NCBI GenBank assembly: GCA_023390775.1
Contig: JAEWCF010000068.1
Coordinates: forward strand, 13,051-77,050
DNA length: 64,000 nucleotides
Source of the DNA: Bacteroidota bacterium
Lineage (GTDB): Bacteria > Bacteroidota > Bacteroidia > Flavobacteriales > Flavobacteriaceae
Direction: 5' to 3'
Shown here: one piece after another, positions 50,856 through 59,284 of the stretch
How the letters are laid out: every line of letters begins with the position of its first letter
Position numbering within the stretch: position 1 is the first letter of the stretch
The notes under the pieces: generated by a model
Database searches by the model: none
What the model was told of the DNA's origin: nothing
Seen by the model: only the letters and a program-made list of their open reading frames with translations
Translations under genes and position numbers: made by a program

Positions 50856-53018
50856 TTACTTTTTTGCTTCAACGAGTTCGAGGTCGTCAAGGCTCACTTT
50901 TGACGTAAAGATACCGTAATTAACGGTCGCCTTGTTTTTTTCGATGGCGTCGATCGTTCCCACGGCCTTTCCGTCGTTCATCCGGACGCGATCGCCGAGC
51001 TTGAGGACGGGTTTCGGCTTCTCGATCACGGCCTTTAATTTCTTTTCTCTTTTCTCCTTCCGGATCTCCTCCACCACCTTCTCGACCTCTTTCACCACCT
51101 CCTTTTGTTTCTCGGCAACCTGCTTTTGCTGGGCTGCGGTGGCTTTCTTCCTTTTGGAATTCTCTATTTCAACGAGTTTCAGGAATTCGCCGATAAGCTC
51201 CTTTTTGTTTTTGTTGTTGAAATATTTTGCGGCCAGGTCCTCGATTTTCTGGCCGATGTAAATTGTTTTCTGGTTGGAGTCGTAGAGTTCCTGATAGCTC
51301 TCGAGCTTCTGCCGCATTTTTTGGTTGATCGTCTCGAGCTTCGAACTTTCCTCGCGCGCCCTGATTTCCTCTTCCTTCAGCGTTTGCGAAGTCTTTTCCA
51401 GCTTCGATCGTTCCTTCTGCAAGGTCGCGATCGTCTTGTCGAACCGCACCTTTCCGCCCTCGACCTTTTTCTTGGCGCGATTGATCAGCCCATAGGGGAT
51501 CCCGTTTTTCTGCGCGACCTCAAAGGTAAAGGAGCTTCCGGCCTGTCCGAGCACCAGCTTGTACATCGGTTCCAGGCTTTTCTCGTCAAAGAGCATATTG
51601 GCATTGGTGGCATGCGGCAGTTCGTTTGCGAGCATCTTCAGGTTGGCATAGTGCGTCGTGATGATCCCGAAGGCTTCGCGATGGTAAAATTCCTCGAGGA
51701 ATATTTCGGCCAGTGCCCCGCCAAGTTCCGGATCGGAACCCGTGCCAAACTCATCGATCAGGAACAGCGTATTGCGGTTGCACTTTCGCAGGAAAAAATT
51801 CATGTTCTTGAGCCGGTAACTGTACGTACTCAAATGATTTTCAATGGATTGATTATCGCCAATATCGGTAAGGATGCGATCAAACATAAACGTTTCGCTG
51901 CGTTCGTGGACCGGAATCAGCAAACCGCTTTGCAACATGAGCTGCAAAAGCCCGACGGTCTTCAGGGAAATCGTCTTTCCCCCGGCATTCGGCCCCGAAA
52001 TCACCACGATCCTGTTGTTCTGGGAGAGTTCGAAAGTCTGCGGATAGGTCGCCTGCTTTTTCGCCTTGTTGGTCAACAGCAGGATGGGATGGAAGGCTTC
52101 CCTGAAATACAGCCTGCGGTTTTCGGTGATCTGTGGCAGGATCGAACCGGTCCTGACGGCATATTTGGCCTTGGCGGCAATGACGTCGATATCGCTCAAA
52201 AATTCCTGGTAACCGTTTATGGTGTCAGCATGGGGCCTCAAAATATCCGAAAGCCGCCGCAATATGCGGATGATTTCCTCCCGCTGGCGGAACTCCAGGT
52301 CATTGAGCTCGCGGGAATGGCGCAAAGTCGCTTCGGGTTCAATGAAGGCCAGGCTTCCCGTCTTGGAATTTCCCAAAACCGTTCCTTTGACTTTCCGTCG
52401 GTACATGGACAGTACGGCCAGGACGCGCCTGTTCTCGACAACGCTTTCGCGGATGTCATCCAGATATCCCAACGCATTGTACTGGGAAAGGGCAGAGGAG
52501 AAGCTCTGGTTGATCTTGGCCCGGACCATATTGATTTCCTGGCGGATCGCCTGCAGCTGCGCCGATGCATCGTCCCTGACCTCGCCAAATTTATCGATCA
52601 CCGAATCGATCGCGGCCAAAATTTCCTTCGCCGGCGCCACCCCCGAGGCCCGAACGGCGAGCGTTGGGTAATAATCGTCAAACTTTTTAAGGAAGTGCGA
52701 AAGGGCCATGGCCGTCTCCGACACATTTGCGATCCTTCGGAATGCCGCGGGCTCCAGAAAGCTTCCGTCGATGGAAAGGAATTGGATTTCCGATACAACC
52801 GAATCGAAACCGTGGTTGGGAATCGCGTTGTTGTTCTGGAAAGAAGACTGGTATTCCGATGTCATGGATAACGCGCGCATGAGCTCGTCGCGGTCCCTGA
52901 TGGGTACGATGGCGAGGGCTTTGGCGCGTCCAAGTTCGGTATTGCAGGAAGACGCCACGGTTTCCAAAACGGTTGGAAACTGAAGGTCCTGCAAGGTTTT
53001 ATCGGTGATGCTAAGCAA
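50856..53018 (-). CDS. mutS2: MutS2-like ATPase without an Smr domain
   Basis: 720 residues. Core domains III-V of MutS with Walker A SGPNAGGKTISLKT, Walker B LFLIDEFGTGSD and THYANLKMLA; the long Lys/Glu coiled coil (about 520-670) and a KOW-like end (LGDRVRMNDGKAVGTIDAI) follow. Canonical MutS2 ends in an Smr nuclease domain, which is missing. The start is a TTG. MutS2 acts on recombination intermediates and on collided ribosomes. The gene is divergent from ung with perfect -7 boxes on both strands. Confidence 0.88.
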   Translation of the reverse strand: MLSITDKTLQDLQFPTVLETVASSCNTELGRAKALAIVPIRDRDELMRALSMTSEYQSSFQNNNAIPNHGFDSVVSEIQFLSIDGSFLEPAAFRRIANVSETAMALSHFLKKFDDYYPTLAVRASGVAPAKEILAAIDSVIDKFGEVRDDASAQLQAIRQEINMVRAKINQSFSSALSQYNALGYLDDIRESVVENRRVLAVLSMYRRKVKGTVLGNSKTGSLAFIEPEATLRHSRELNDLEFRQREEIIRILRRLSDILRPHADTINGYQEFLSDIDVIAAKAKYAVRTGSILPQITENRRLYFREAFHPILLLTNKAKKQATYPQTFELSQNNRIVVISGPNAGGKTISLKTVGLLQLMLQSGLLIPVHERSETFMFDRILTDIGDNQSIENHLSTYSYRLKNMNFFLRKCNRNTLFLIDEFGTGSDPELGGALAEIFLEEFYHREAFGIITTHYANLKMLANELPHATNANMLFDEKSLEPMYKLVLGQAGSSFTFEVAQKNGIPYGLINRAKKKVEGGKVRFDKTIATLQKERSKLEKTSQTLKEEEIRAREESSKLETINQKMRQKLESYQELYDSNQKTIYIGQKIEDLAAKYFNNKNKKELIGEFLKLVEIENSKRKKATAAQQKQVAEKQKEVVKEVEKVVEEIRKEKREKKLKAVIEKPKPVLKLGDRVRMNDGKAVGTIDAIEKNKATVNYGIFTSKVSLDDLELVEAKK

Positions 53019-53040
53019 AATCAGTTTTGGGAATTGACCA

Positions 53041-53048
53041 CAAATTTA
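53041..53048 (-). promoter_or_regulatory. -7 box of mutS2
   Basis: TAAATTTG on the minus strand, 23 bases before the TTG start codon. No -33 TTG in range. Confidence 0.5.
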
Positions 53049-53070
53049 GGCAATTTTAGCGGGAGGGAGA

Positions 53071-53101
53071 TTTGGCAAGGAAGGGCTTTTCTTTATATTT
53101 G
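53071..53101 (+). promoter_or_regulatory. Promoter of ung
   Basis: TTTG (53071-53074), 19 nt, TATATTTG (53094-53101): full consensus, 15 nt before the ung ATG. Confidence 0.75.
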
Positions 53102-53115
53102 AATAAACACCAACT

Positions 53116-53781
53116 ATGCAAGCGCTCATGGAGGAGTCGTGGAGCCGGGTGCTCAATGCGGAATTCCGGAAGGAATATTTCAGGTTATTGGAGCAGCAGG
53201 TGGAAAAGGCGTATGACGACGGGAACTGTTACCCGCCAAAGCCGTATGTTTTTGAGGCTTTCCGTCTATGCCCGTTCGATCGTGTCAAGGTCGTAATACT
53301 TGGACAGGATCCCTACCATGGACCCGGACAGGCACACGGGCTGAGCTTTTCGGTATTTGACGGGATGAATTTTCCGCCTTCACTGCGCAACATCTTCAGG
53401 GAAGTCCGTGACGATACCGGTTGTGACATTCCATTGTCGGGAAATCTCGAGCGCTGGGCCCGCCAGGGAGTCTTGCTTTTAAACGCCACGCTAACGGTCG
53501 CACACGGTTTGCCGGGAAGCCACAACAAATTTGGCTGGGAAAAATTTACATCGGCCGTCATTGAAGTGATTTCGGAAAAGAAGAACGGCGTGGTCTTCCT
53601 TTTATGGGGTTCGCCGGCACGGGATAAGGGAAAATTCGTCGACCGTTCCAAACACCTTGTTCTTGAATCCGGTCACCCATCACCAATGAGCGCCAACCGT
53701 GGGCTTTGGTTTGGAAACCGGCATTTCGGCAAGGCCAACGACTACCTGCGATCGATTGGCAAAGAACCCGTCAACTGGTAA
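53116..53781 (+). CDS. ung: Uracil-DNA glycosylase
   Basis: 221 residues, family 1. ILGQDPYHGPGQAHGLSFSV carries the catalytic Asp; LLNATLTV follows; VFLLWGSPA and ESGHPSPMSANRGLW contain the catalytic His region. It removes uracil from DNA in base-excision repair. ATG 53116 agrees with the promoter. The gene touches the end of the convergent lipoprotein gene. It is divergent from mutS2, so two DNA-maintenance genes share one 97-bp promoter region. Confidence 0.96.
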   Translation: MQALMEESWSRVLNAEFRKEYFRLLEQQVEKAYDDGNCYPPKPYVFEAFRLCPFDRVKVVILGQDPYHGPGQAHGLSFSVFDGMNFPPSLRNIFREVRDDTGCDIPLSGNLERWARQGVLLLNATLTVAHGLPGSHNKFGWEKFTSAVIEVISEKKNGVVFLLWGSPARDKGKFVDRSKHLVLESGHPSPMSANRGLWFGNRHFGKANDYLRSIGKEPVNW

Positions 53782-54354
53782 TCATTCAACCGAGAAAAGA
53801 TAGTATCCTTCGGTGTTCAGGGCGTTGGTCGTGGAAAATATGTTGAGGGTGAGATTGTTGCCGCCGCTTCGCGAACGCAGGGCGACGCGGTCAAATGCCG
53901 AACTGTTCAGGCTGTAGCTCAAACGGTAATTGCCCGACTCGGTCAACCGGACACCTCCACGGTATCGGTAGCTTTGGCTCGCGGCGTCAAAGTCCAGGAT
54001 CCCCTGCACATAAGCCCCGACTTCATGGCTTCCGAGGTCCTCGATAAAATCATCGGACACATCCACCACTTCCCAAACCCCGGGAGCACTTTCGCGTTCG
54101 ATAAGATAGGAAAAGTCGAATTTGGGCGCATTGCCGGTTGATTTGCGCACGTCCAGCAGGTTCGAATGCCCCGCTTCCTGCAGTAGGTTCGGGATTTCGG
54201 CCGATACATAAAGGACATCGTCAATCTGGTAGCCGGGCTGTGTTTCCAGAACGACCAGGTTGGATGCATTCACGTACTTGGTATTGTAGAAACCGTCGTC
54301 ATTGGAGTCACAACCCAAAGCAACGAGGCAAATCAGTATCAATAATTTTTTCAT
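53782..54354 (-). CDS. Hypothetical lipoprotein
   Basis: 190 residues from ATG 54354 (a TTG two codons upstream is less likely). MKKLLILICLVALGCDSNDD has a lipobox with Cys15, followed by Asp-rich residues. No domain is recognised; the rest is beta-rich (RYRGGVRLTESGNYRLSYSL). It shares a strand with the barrel gene 10 nt upstream and likely a transcript. Confidence 0.65.
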   Translation of the reverse strand: MKKLLILICLVALGCDSNDDGFYNTKYVNASNLVVLETQPGYQIDDVLYVSAEIPNLLQEAGHSNLLDVRKSTGNAPKFDFSYLIERESAPGVWEVVDVSDDFIEDLGSHEVGAYVQGILDFDAASQSYRYRGGVRLTESGNYRLSYSLNSSAFDRVALRSRSGGNNLTLNIFSTTNALNTEGYYLFSVE

Positions 54355-54364
54355 TGTCAACGTA

Positions 54365-54955
54365 TTAGAATCGATAACCTACACTTAAGCCAACCCGGGA
54401 AATGGTGTCCGGACTCCTATCGCGGTCAAAAAGATTGGTCCCGAATGCCACCAGGAGTTCAATCGCGATCTTGTCCTGGAGATACATCTTGTAACCCAGC
54501 CCCGCACCGATGCCAAAATCCGAATAGGTCGACTTCTCGGTCGCGTAATACCCGTTACCGGCTTCATCCGTCAACCTCACGATCTCTTTGAAATCACCGC
54601 CATTGGCCGAGGCGAAAACCTCGGCAAAATAAAACCGCCGAATGCTCTCGGAAAGCTTGTAGCGCACAAAGGGATTTATTTCGTATTTGGGCAGGGTATT
54701 TCGGTAACCGGCGTCAAAATCATCGTCGAGGTTCTTGCTCGACGTGATCCCAGCGGTAACCCCGGCCGACCAATGTTCCGAAAAAAAACGTTCGTAAGTT
54801 AGGTTGAACTTTGAAGACATGACCGTCGAGAGCAGGTCCGTCCTGATTTCGTTGCGCCGCGCCAGGATTTCGGCGCCGGGTTGGGCAACCTGCGTCGAGT
54901 CTTGTGCGTGCGCGATTCCTGCTGCGAAAAGCATCGACAAGAATAACTTCTTCAT
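54365..54955 (-). CDS. Outer-membrane beta-barrel protein
   Basis: 196 residues. Signal peptide 1-17 (GIAHA|Q) and Gln at +1. Strands such as KFNLTYERFFSEHWSAGVTA and the C-terminal VGLSVGYRF are typical of eight-strand barrels. The ligand is unknown. The lipoprotein gene begins 10 nt downstream, suggesting a barrel-lipoprotein pair. Confidence 0.75.
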   Translation of the reverse strand: MKKLFLSMLFAAGIAHAQDSTQVAQPGAEILARRNEIRTDLLSTVMSSKFNLTYERFFSEHWSAGVTAGITSSKNLDDDFDAGYRNTLPKYEINPFVRYKLSESIRRFYFAEVFASANGGDFKEIVRLTDEAGNGYYATEKSTYSDFGIGAGLGYKMYLQDKIAIELLVAFGTNLFDRDRSPDTISRVGLSVGYRF

Positions 54956-55017
54956 ATTCGTGGAATTGGTTCGGCTAAGATAGCAAAAAGCCGAGATTGC
55001 CCGAGCGGGGCCTTAAA

Positions 55018-55950
55018 TTAATTAAGGGTCAATGCGCCCAGAATTTCTTCCCGCATAAAGGGTCCACCGGGATATTTGGCCGTGTAATCGAGGTTGAGCC
55101 ACACCTGGCCGCGCTCATCAATGTGGTAATGGATGTCCTTGCCTTTGGCCTGCTCCGGGAACAATACTTTTTTGATCAGGTAATTCACCTGTTCAAGGTC
55201 GCTTTTGTCACCGATCAGGATTTCCGGATAGATATGCCCGGTGGTGTGGATCAGCCTGGGCGTCCCGCCGATTGCCCGCACGCAGGCCGCCATCAGGATC
55301 GCGTGGTCATCGCAATCGCCCGAGAGATAAAGCAGGGATTCGCTGGCGCGTGCAATGTAATCGCGGCCCTTGGGATCGTTGACATAATTCCACCGTCCAT
55401 TGATCTCCACGAATACGGCAAAGCACTGCACCAGCTGGCGGTAACGACCGAGGTTTGGGATGTCCCGGAAATGTTTGGTAGTGGCCATCAGGGTGAAATT
55501 GCGCACCTTGGGATTGTCATATTCGACCGCGTTCAGGATGCGGGATTTGTTGGGGAACGGCAATAGCTTGGAAAGTATGAGGTCCTGGGGATGCGGGTCC
55601 TCGGCCATCGTGTAGATCATCGCGCGGTAATCGTCAAAAACCTGGAAAAATCCGTACTGCCCAAAGGTACTGCCATAGACGAGCATTACGAGAAAAAAAA
55701 TGATGCACGCAACGATCAGGACGCGCAAATAATAAAAGATGAGGTAAAGAAGGGACAGGATGACCAGGAATATCAGGATCCGGTCAAACTGGAAATACCA
55801 CTCGGGATCGATCAGGTTCTGGTGTGCAATCAGGAAAATAGGGATTGCCGCAAGAATGCTAAGAGCCGAAATGATGACCGAATCCCAGGGTTTTTTGAGT
55901 CTAAGGCTTTGCTGTATCCCGGCAAACGTAATTTCAGGAATCTTCATCAT
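55018..55950 (-). CDS. Transglutaminase-like membrane protein
   Basis: 310 residues. Three or so transmembrane helices in the first 95 residues are followed by a transglutaminase-like domain with the Cys-His-Asp/Glu pattern: LSGDCDDHAILMAACVRAIG and LIHTTGHIYPEI. Such domains hydrolyse or form amide bonds; activity is not proven. It overlaps the end of the substrate-binding gene by 17 nt, so translation is coupled. Confidence 0.8.
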   Translation of the reverse strand: MMKIPEITFAGIQQSLRLKKPWDSVIISALSILAAIPIFLIAHQNLIDPEWYFQFDRILIFLVILSLLYLIFYYLRVLIVACIIFFLVMLVYGSTFGQYGFFQVFDDYRAMIYTMAEDPHPQDLILSKLLPFPNKSRILNAVEYDNPKVRNFTLMATTKHFRDIPNLGRYRQLVQCFAVFVEINGRWNYVNDPKGRDYIARASESLLYLSGDCDDHAILMAACVRAIGGTPRLIHTTGHIYPEILIGDKSDLEQVNYLIKKVLFPEQAKGKDIHYHIDERGQVWLNLDYTAKYPGGPFMREEILGALTLN

Positions 55951-56806
55951 TACACCTTGCGGCTACGCACGTAAGTTGTGTAAATGTAGCTTTTTTATGG
56001 ATAAGCGAAAGTTCCTGCAGGTGTTTTTGCACATTGTTTAACATCTCTTCCGACGGTTTTTGCGACGACCATCGGGTATGCTTCAACCAGGTCTCCACAT
56101 CCGGCTGTTCAAGGCCCACAGATCGCGCTATCGCTAGCGCAAGGCCCGGCATTTCCATGGTAGACGTAAAATCATTGATGACCTTCAGCGCCTTTTCCAC
56201 CGATTCTCGCTCGGCTTCCATAAAGGCATCACGGACCGCGATCACGAAACATGGCCAGGGAGTCGGCGAATCGCCAAGGTGCCTGAAGATACCTTTGTCC
56301 ACGAGAGGTTTTGTCATGAATCGTTCCCACATGAAATAATCGGCGCGGCCCGTGACAAGTGCGTCAACCGCACCATCGATCGTATCAACGATTTCAAAAT
56401 TCAATAGCGATGGATCCCATCCCACCGACGAAGCGTGCACCACGGCCATCAAGTGCGACCCGGAACCCTTTCGGCTGATGGCGACGGTCTTGCCTTGAAG
56501 ATCCCCGATGCTTTGGTACGGTGAGCCGGCAGCCACATGGATTCCCCATAGCAGCGGCGTTTCGACAAAGACCTGTACGATGCAGGAGGGATTTCCGTTG
56601 GCGATATCGCGCACGATGCCTTCGGTAAGGATGACCGCAAGGTCGGTTTCGCCATTGCGGAGCATCTCGCACATGCGGCCCGTTCCCTGGGGGACATCGG
56701 TCCAGACCACGTCAAGCCCCGAAGCCTCGAAAAGGCCTTGCCCTATCGCGGTTTTCCAGGGGTAATTGAAGTGCTCGGGGACGCCGGCAATGCGGATGGT
56801 TTTCAT
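55934..56806 (-). CDS. Periplasmic-binding-like protein (SsuA/THI5-like) without signal peptide
   Basis: 290 residues from MKTIRIAGVPEHF at ATG 56806. A periplasmic binding fold of the NMT1/SsuA type: YPWKTAIGQGLFEASGLDV, QGTGRMCEMLRNGETDLA, VAISRKGSGSHLMA and GRADYFMWE. No signal peptide is visible, and no ABC permease or ATPase is nearby, so it may be cytoplasmic. The longer frame to 57067 runs into the phosphorylase gene. It ends inside the next gene. Confidence 0.75.
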   Translation of the reverse strand: MKTIRIAGVPEHFNYPWKTAIGQGLFEASGLDVVWTDVPQGTGRMCEMLRNGETDLAVILTEGIVRDIANGNPSCIVQVFVETPLLWGIHVAAGSPYQSIGDLQGKTVAISRKGSGSHLMAVVHASSVGWDPSLLNFEIVDTIDGAVDALVTGRADYFMWERFMTKPLVDKGIFRHLGDSPTPWPCFVIAVRDAFMEAERESVEKALKVINDFTSTMEMPGLALAIARSVGLEQPDVETWLKHTRWSSQKPSEEMLNNVQKHLQELSLIHKKATFTQLTCVAARCNDEDS

Positions 56807-56870
56807 TTGAGAAACGACAGTACAATCGGGTATGTCATCAATAAAGTTAGGGTTTTTCCGCGAGATCGCA

Positions 56871-57743
56871 TTACGGTTTTTCCGCCAATCGATCCAGTGT
56901 ATACGCAATGAGCTCATCGACAGCCTTATAAGGATCGGCACTGAAAGTCCCGTTTGCCCTGTTGGCAATGATCGCATTGAGCGAAAGCGCCTGGTGCCCG
57001 AGCAGCTTGGCCAGCCCGTAGATCGCGCCGGTTTCCATCTCGAGGTTCGTGATCCGGTGTTCGCCAAATTTAAAGTTATCCATCTTCCCGTTGAGCCCGG
57101 CGTCGGTGATCTCCAGCCTCAGCACCCGGCCCTGCGGGCCGTAAAACCCGCCTGCCGTCGCGGTAATGCCGCTGTGCATGCGATCGGTCAGGATCCTTTC
57201 GGCCAATTCGCGCGAGCACCCTATGCAATACGGCCTTCCCTTGAGCATGTCCCAGGAAGTGTGCGCGATAAAGGCTTCCTCGATTTCGCGGTCGCTAATT
57301 TCGTCGATGCGGTAGGAGCGGAGCATGTTGTCCAATCCAAGGCCGTGAGAGGACATCACGAACGAGTCCACCGGGATATCGGCCTGCAGCGAACCCGAGG
57401 TCCCGATCCTGACGATGTTCAGCGAGGTAAGTTCCTCTTTGGGAACGCGCGTTTCAAGGTCGATGTTGACCAGCGCATCGAGTTCGTTCATCACGATATC
57501 GATGTTGTCCGGCCCGATTCCGGTGGACATCACGGTCATCCGTTTGCCCTTGTAGGTCCCGGTCTGGGTCTTGAATTCGCGCTTCTGCGTCGAAAATTCA
57601 ATTTCGTCAAAAAACTGCGTGATCTTCTCCACGCGGTTCTGGTCGCCGACAAAGATGATGTCGTTTGCAATGTGTTCCGGAAGGAGGTTTAGGTGGTAGA
57701 CGCTGCCTTCGGGGTTGAGGATGAGTTCGGATGATTTTATCAT
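56871..57743 (-). CDS. Nucleoside phosphorylase (uridine phosphorylase-like)
   Basis: 290 residues. VMSTGIGPDNIDIVMNELDA, IVRIGTSGSLQADIPVDS and LEMETGAIYGLAKLLGHQA are the phosphate, nucleobase and ribose motifs of the NP-I family, and MHSGITATAGGFYGPQGR is uridine-phosphorylase-like. It splits nucleosides with phosphate. Length is some 35 residues more than E. coli Udp. A heptamer array lies upstream of its start. Confidence 0.85.
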   Translation of the reverse strand: MIKSSELILNPEGSVYHLNLLPEHIANDIIFVGDQNRVEKITQFFDEIEFSTQKREFKTQTGTYKGKRMTVMSTGIGPDNIDIVMNELDALVNIDLETRVPKEELTSLNIVRIGTSGSLQADIPVDSFVMSSHGLGLDNMLRSYRIDEISDREIEEAFIAHTSWDMLKGRPYCIGCSRELAERILTDRMHSGITATAGGFYGPQGRVLRLEITDAGLNGKMDNFKFGEHRITNLEMETGAIYGLAKLLGHQALSLNAIIANRANGTFSADPYKAVDELIAYTLDRLAEKP

Positions 57744-57793
57744 GGTTACATGCTGATTATTAGAGGGATATTTGCCCTTTATTTAAACATTTT

Positions 57794-57835
57794 GTCGAAT
57801 GTCGAATGTCGAACGTCGAACGTCGAACGTGAATG
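57794..57835. repeat. Heptamer array, unit GTCGAAY (five or six copies)
   Basis: GTCGAAT x2, GTCGAAC x3 and GTGAATG in strict phase. It is the reverse-complement partner of the CATTCGT array at 57890-57917. Confidence 0.85.
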
Positions 57836-57889
57836 TCAAATTAAAGTAAAAATTAGCTTTGAATAATTAAGATGTTGATTTGGAATGGT

Positions 57890-57917
57890 CATTCGTCATT
57901 CGTCATTGGACATTCGT
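57890..57917. repeat. Heptamer array, unit CATTCGT (four copies)
   Basis: CATTCGT x2, CATTGGA, CATTCGT. The array ends at the base that starts the stop codon of the minus-strand SUI1 gene. Confidence 0.85.
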
Positions 57918-58267
57918 CAGCTCCCGACTCTCTTCACCTGATACCCCTCCGCCTTCAAAATCTCCATCACCTTATCCCGAAAGTTCCCCTGGATGATGAT
58001 CTCGCCATCCTTGGCCGACCCGCCCACGCCGCACTTGGCCTTGAGCATCTTGCCGAGCGCCTTCAAATCATCGTCCGAACCCTGGAATCCCAGGATCACG
58101 GTCGCGACCTTTCCGCCGCGGTTCTTTTTGTCAAGGTGGGCTTCCAACCGCTGTTTGCCGGGAGGGAGCGTTTCGGTGGAATCGTCGTTGCCGCCCAGGT
58201 CGAAGTCCTTGTTGGTGGAGAACACGAATCCGCCCAGGTCATCGAGGCTATTGAGTTTCTTTGCCAT
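57917..58267 (-). CDS. SUI1/YciH-type translation initiation factor
   Basis: 116 residues. The SUI1 core is RGGKVATVILGFQGSDDDLK followed by LGKMLKAKCGVGGSAKDGEI and IQGNFRDKVMEIL. YciH and eIF1 relatives check start codon selection. The N-terminal 40 residues are specific to Bacteroidota. A hairpin region lies upstream; the heptamer array abuts its stop. Confidence 0.88.
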   Translation of the reverse strand: MAKKLNSLDDLGGFVFSTNKDFDLGGNDDSTETLPPGKQRLEAHLDKKNRGGKVATVILGFQGSDDDLKALGKMLKAKCGVGGSAKDGEIIIQGNFRDKVMEILKAEGYQVKRVGS

Positions 58268-58275
58268 GCGTAAAA

Positions 58276-58306
58276 TTAAAAAGACATTGGGATTTCGCCC
58301 AATGCC
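58276..58306 (-). terminator. Terminator of the oxygenase gene
   Basis: On the minus strand GCATTGGG and CCCAATGT pair around CGAAAT and run into a T tract, about 25 bases after the stop at 58331. Confidence 0.75.
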
Positions 58307-58330
58307 TTCTTTCCAAATCTATGTTTTACA

Positions 58331-59284
58331 TTATTTTTTGATCAGGCCCAGGTCCACAAGGCGCTCGTGCAGGAATTCACCGGCGGTGATGTCCTCGTAC
58401 TGTTTGGGATGGTCCTTGTCGATGCAGTTCTCCAGGCAATTGAGCGGCATTTCGCTGATCGGGTGCATGAAAAATGGAATCGAATACCTTGAAGTTCCCC
58501 ACAGTTCGCGCGGCGGGTTCACTACCTGGTGGATCGTGGATTTCAGTCGGTTGTTGGTGTGTCGCGAAAGCATGTCGCCCACGTTGATGACAAGCTCGTC
58601 CGGCTCGGCGATCGCGTCGATCCATTCGCCATTGTGGTTCATCACCTGGAGGCCTTTGCCCTGCGCGCCCATCAAAAGCGTGATCAGGTTGATGTCGCCA
58701 TGCGCGGCGGCACGTACGGCGCCGTCGGCCGGCTCATCGGTGATGGGAGGGTAGTGGATCGGGCGCAGGATGCTGTTGCCGTTCTTCACATAATCATCAA
58801 AGTAATTTTCGTCCAATCCAAGGAAAAGCGCCAGGGCACGCAAAACGTAAACACCTGTCTTCTCCAGCATCTTGTAGGCTTCGCGGCCCACTTCGTTGAA
58901 CTTCGGCAGTTCATCCACGGTTACGTTCGCCGGATATTCAGCCTCGAGTTTGGGGTCATTTTCAACATACTGGCCAAAATGCCAGAATTCTTTCAAATCG
59001 CCGGCCGAACGCCCCTTGGCATGCTCCTTCCCAAAGGATACATAGCCGCGCTGCCCGCCAATGCCGGGAATCTCGTATTTTTTCTTGGTCTCCAGCGGCA
59101 GGTTGAAAAAGTTCCGCACCTCCGCATAAAGCGTATCCACAAGACGGTCATCCAAAAAATGACCTTTCAATGCCACGAAACCTATGTCTTCGTAGGCCTT
59201 TCCGATTTCATTTACAAATTTTTGTTTACGTTCCGGGTCACCCGAAAGGAAATCACGCAAGTCAACACTGGGAATGTTCTGCAT
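58331..59284 (-). CDS. 2-oxoglutarate/Fe(II) oxygenase, isopenicillin-N-synthase family
   Basis: 317 residues. N-terminal DIOX_N domain (IPSVDLRDFLSGD, FNLPLETKKKYEI) and a double-stranded beta helix with metal ligands His and Asp in AAHGDINLITLL and the distal His in RLKSTIHQVVNP, plus Arg-x-Ser in RYSIPFF for 2-oxoglutarate. In plants and bacteria such enzymes hydroxylate or cyclise small molecules; the substrate is unknown. Monocistronic. Confidence 0.88.
   Translation of the reverse strand: MQNIPSVDLRDFLSGDPERKQKFVNEIGKAYEDIGFVALKGHFLDDRLVDTLYAEVRNFFNLPLETKKKYEIPGIGGQRGYVSFGKEHAKGRSAGDLKEFWHFGQYVENDPKLEAEYPANVTVDELPKFNEVGREAYKMLEKTGVYVLRALALFLGLDENYFDDYVKNGNSILRPIHYPPITDEPADGAVRAAAHGDINLITLLMGAQGKGLQVMNHNGEWIDAIAEPDELVINVGDMLSRHTNNRLKSTIHQVVNPPRELWGTSRYSIPFFMHPISEMPLNCLENCIDKDHPKQYEDITAGEFLHERLVDLGLIKK

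Noticed and set aside
51105..52871. 588-codon open frame on the strand opposite to mutS2
   Set aside because: It is a shadow of GC-rich codons; mutS2 is clearly real. The same applies to the antisense frames over lptD (36843-37841) and over the NagZ fusion (44546-45763).
56807..57067. 87-codon extension of the binding protein gene
   Set aside because: It lies inside the phosphorylase gene and has no homology; ATG 56806 starts the conserved fold.
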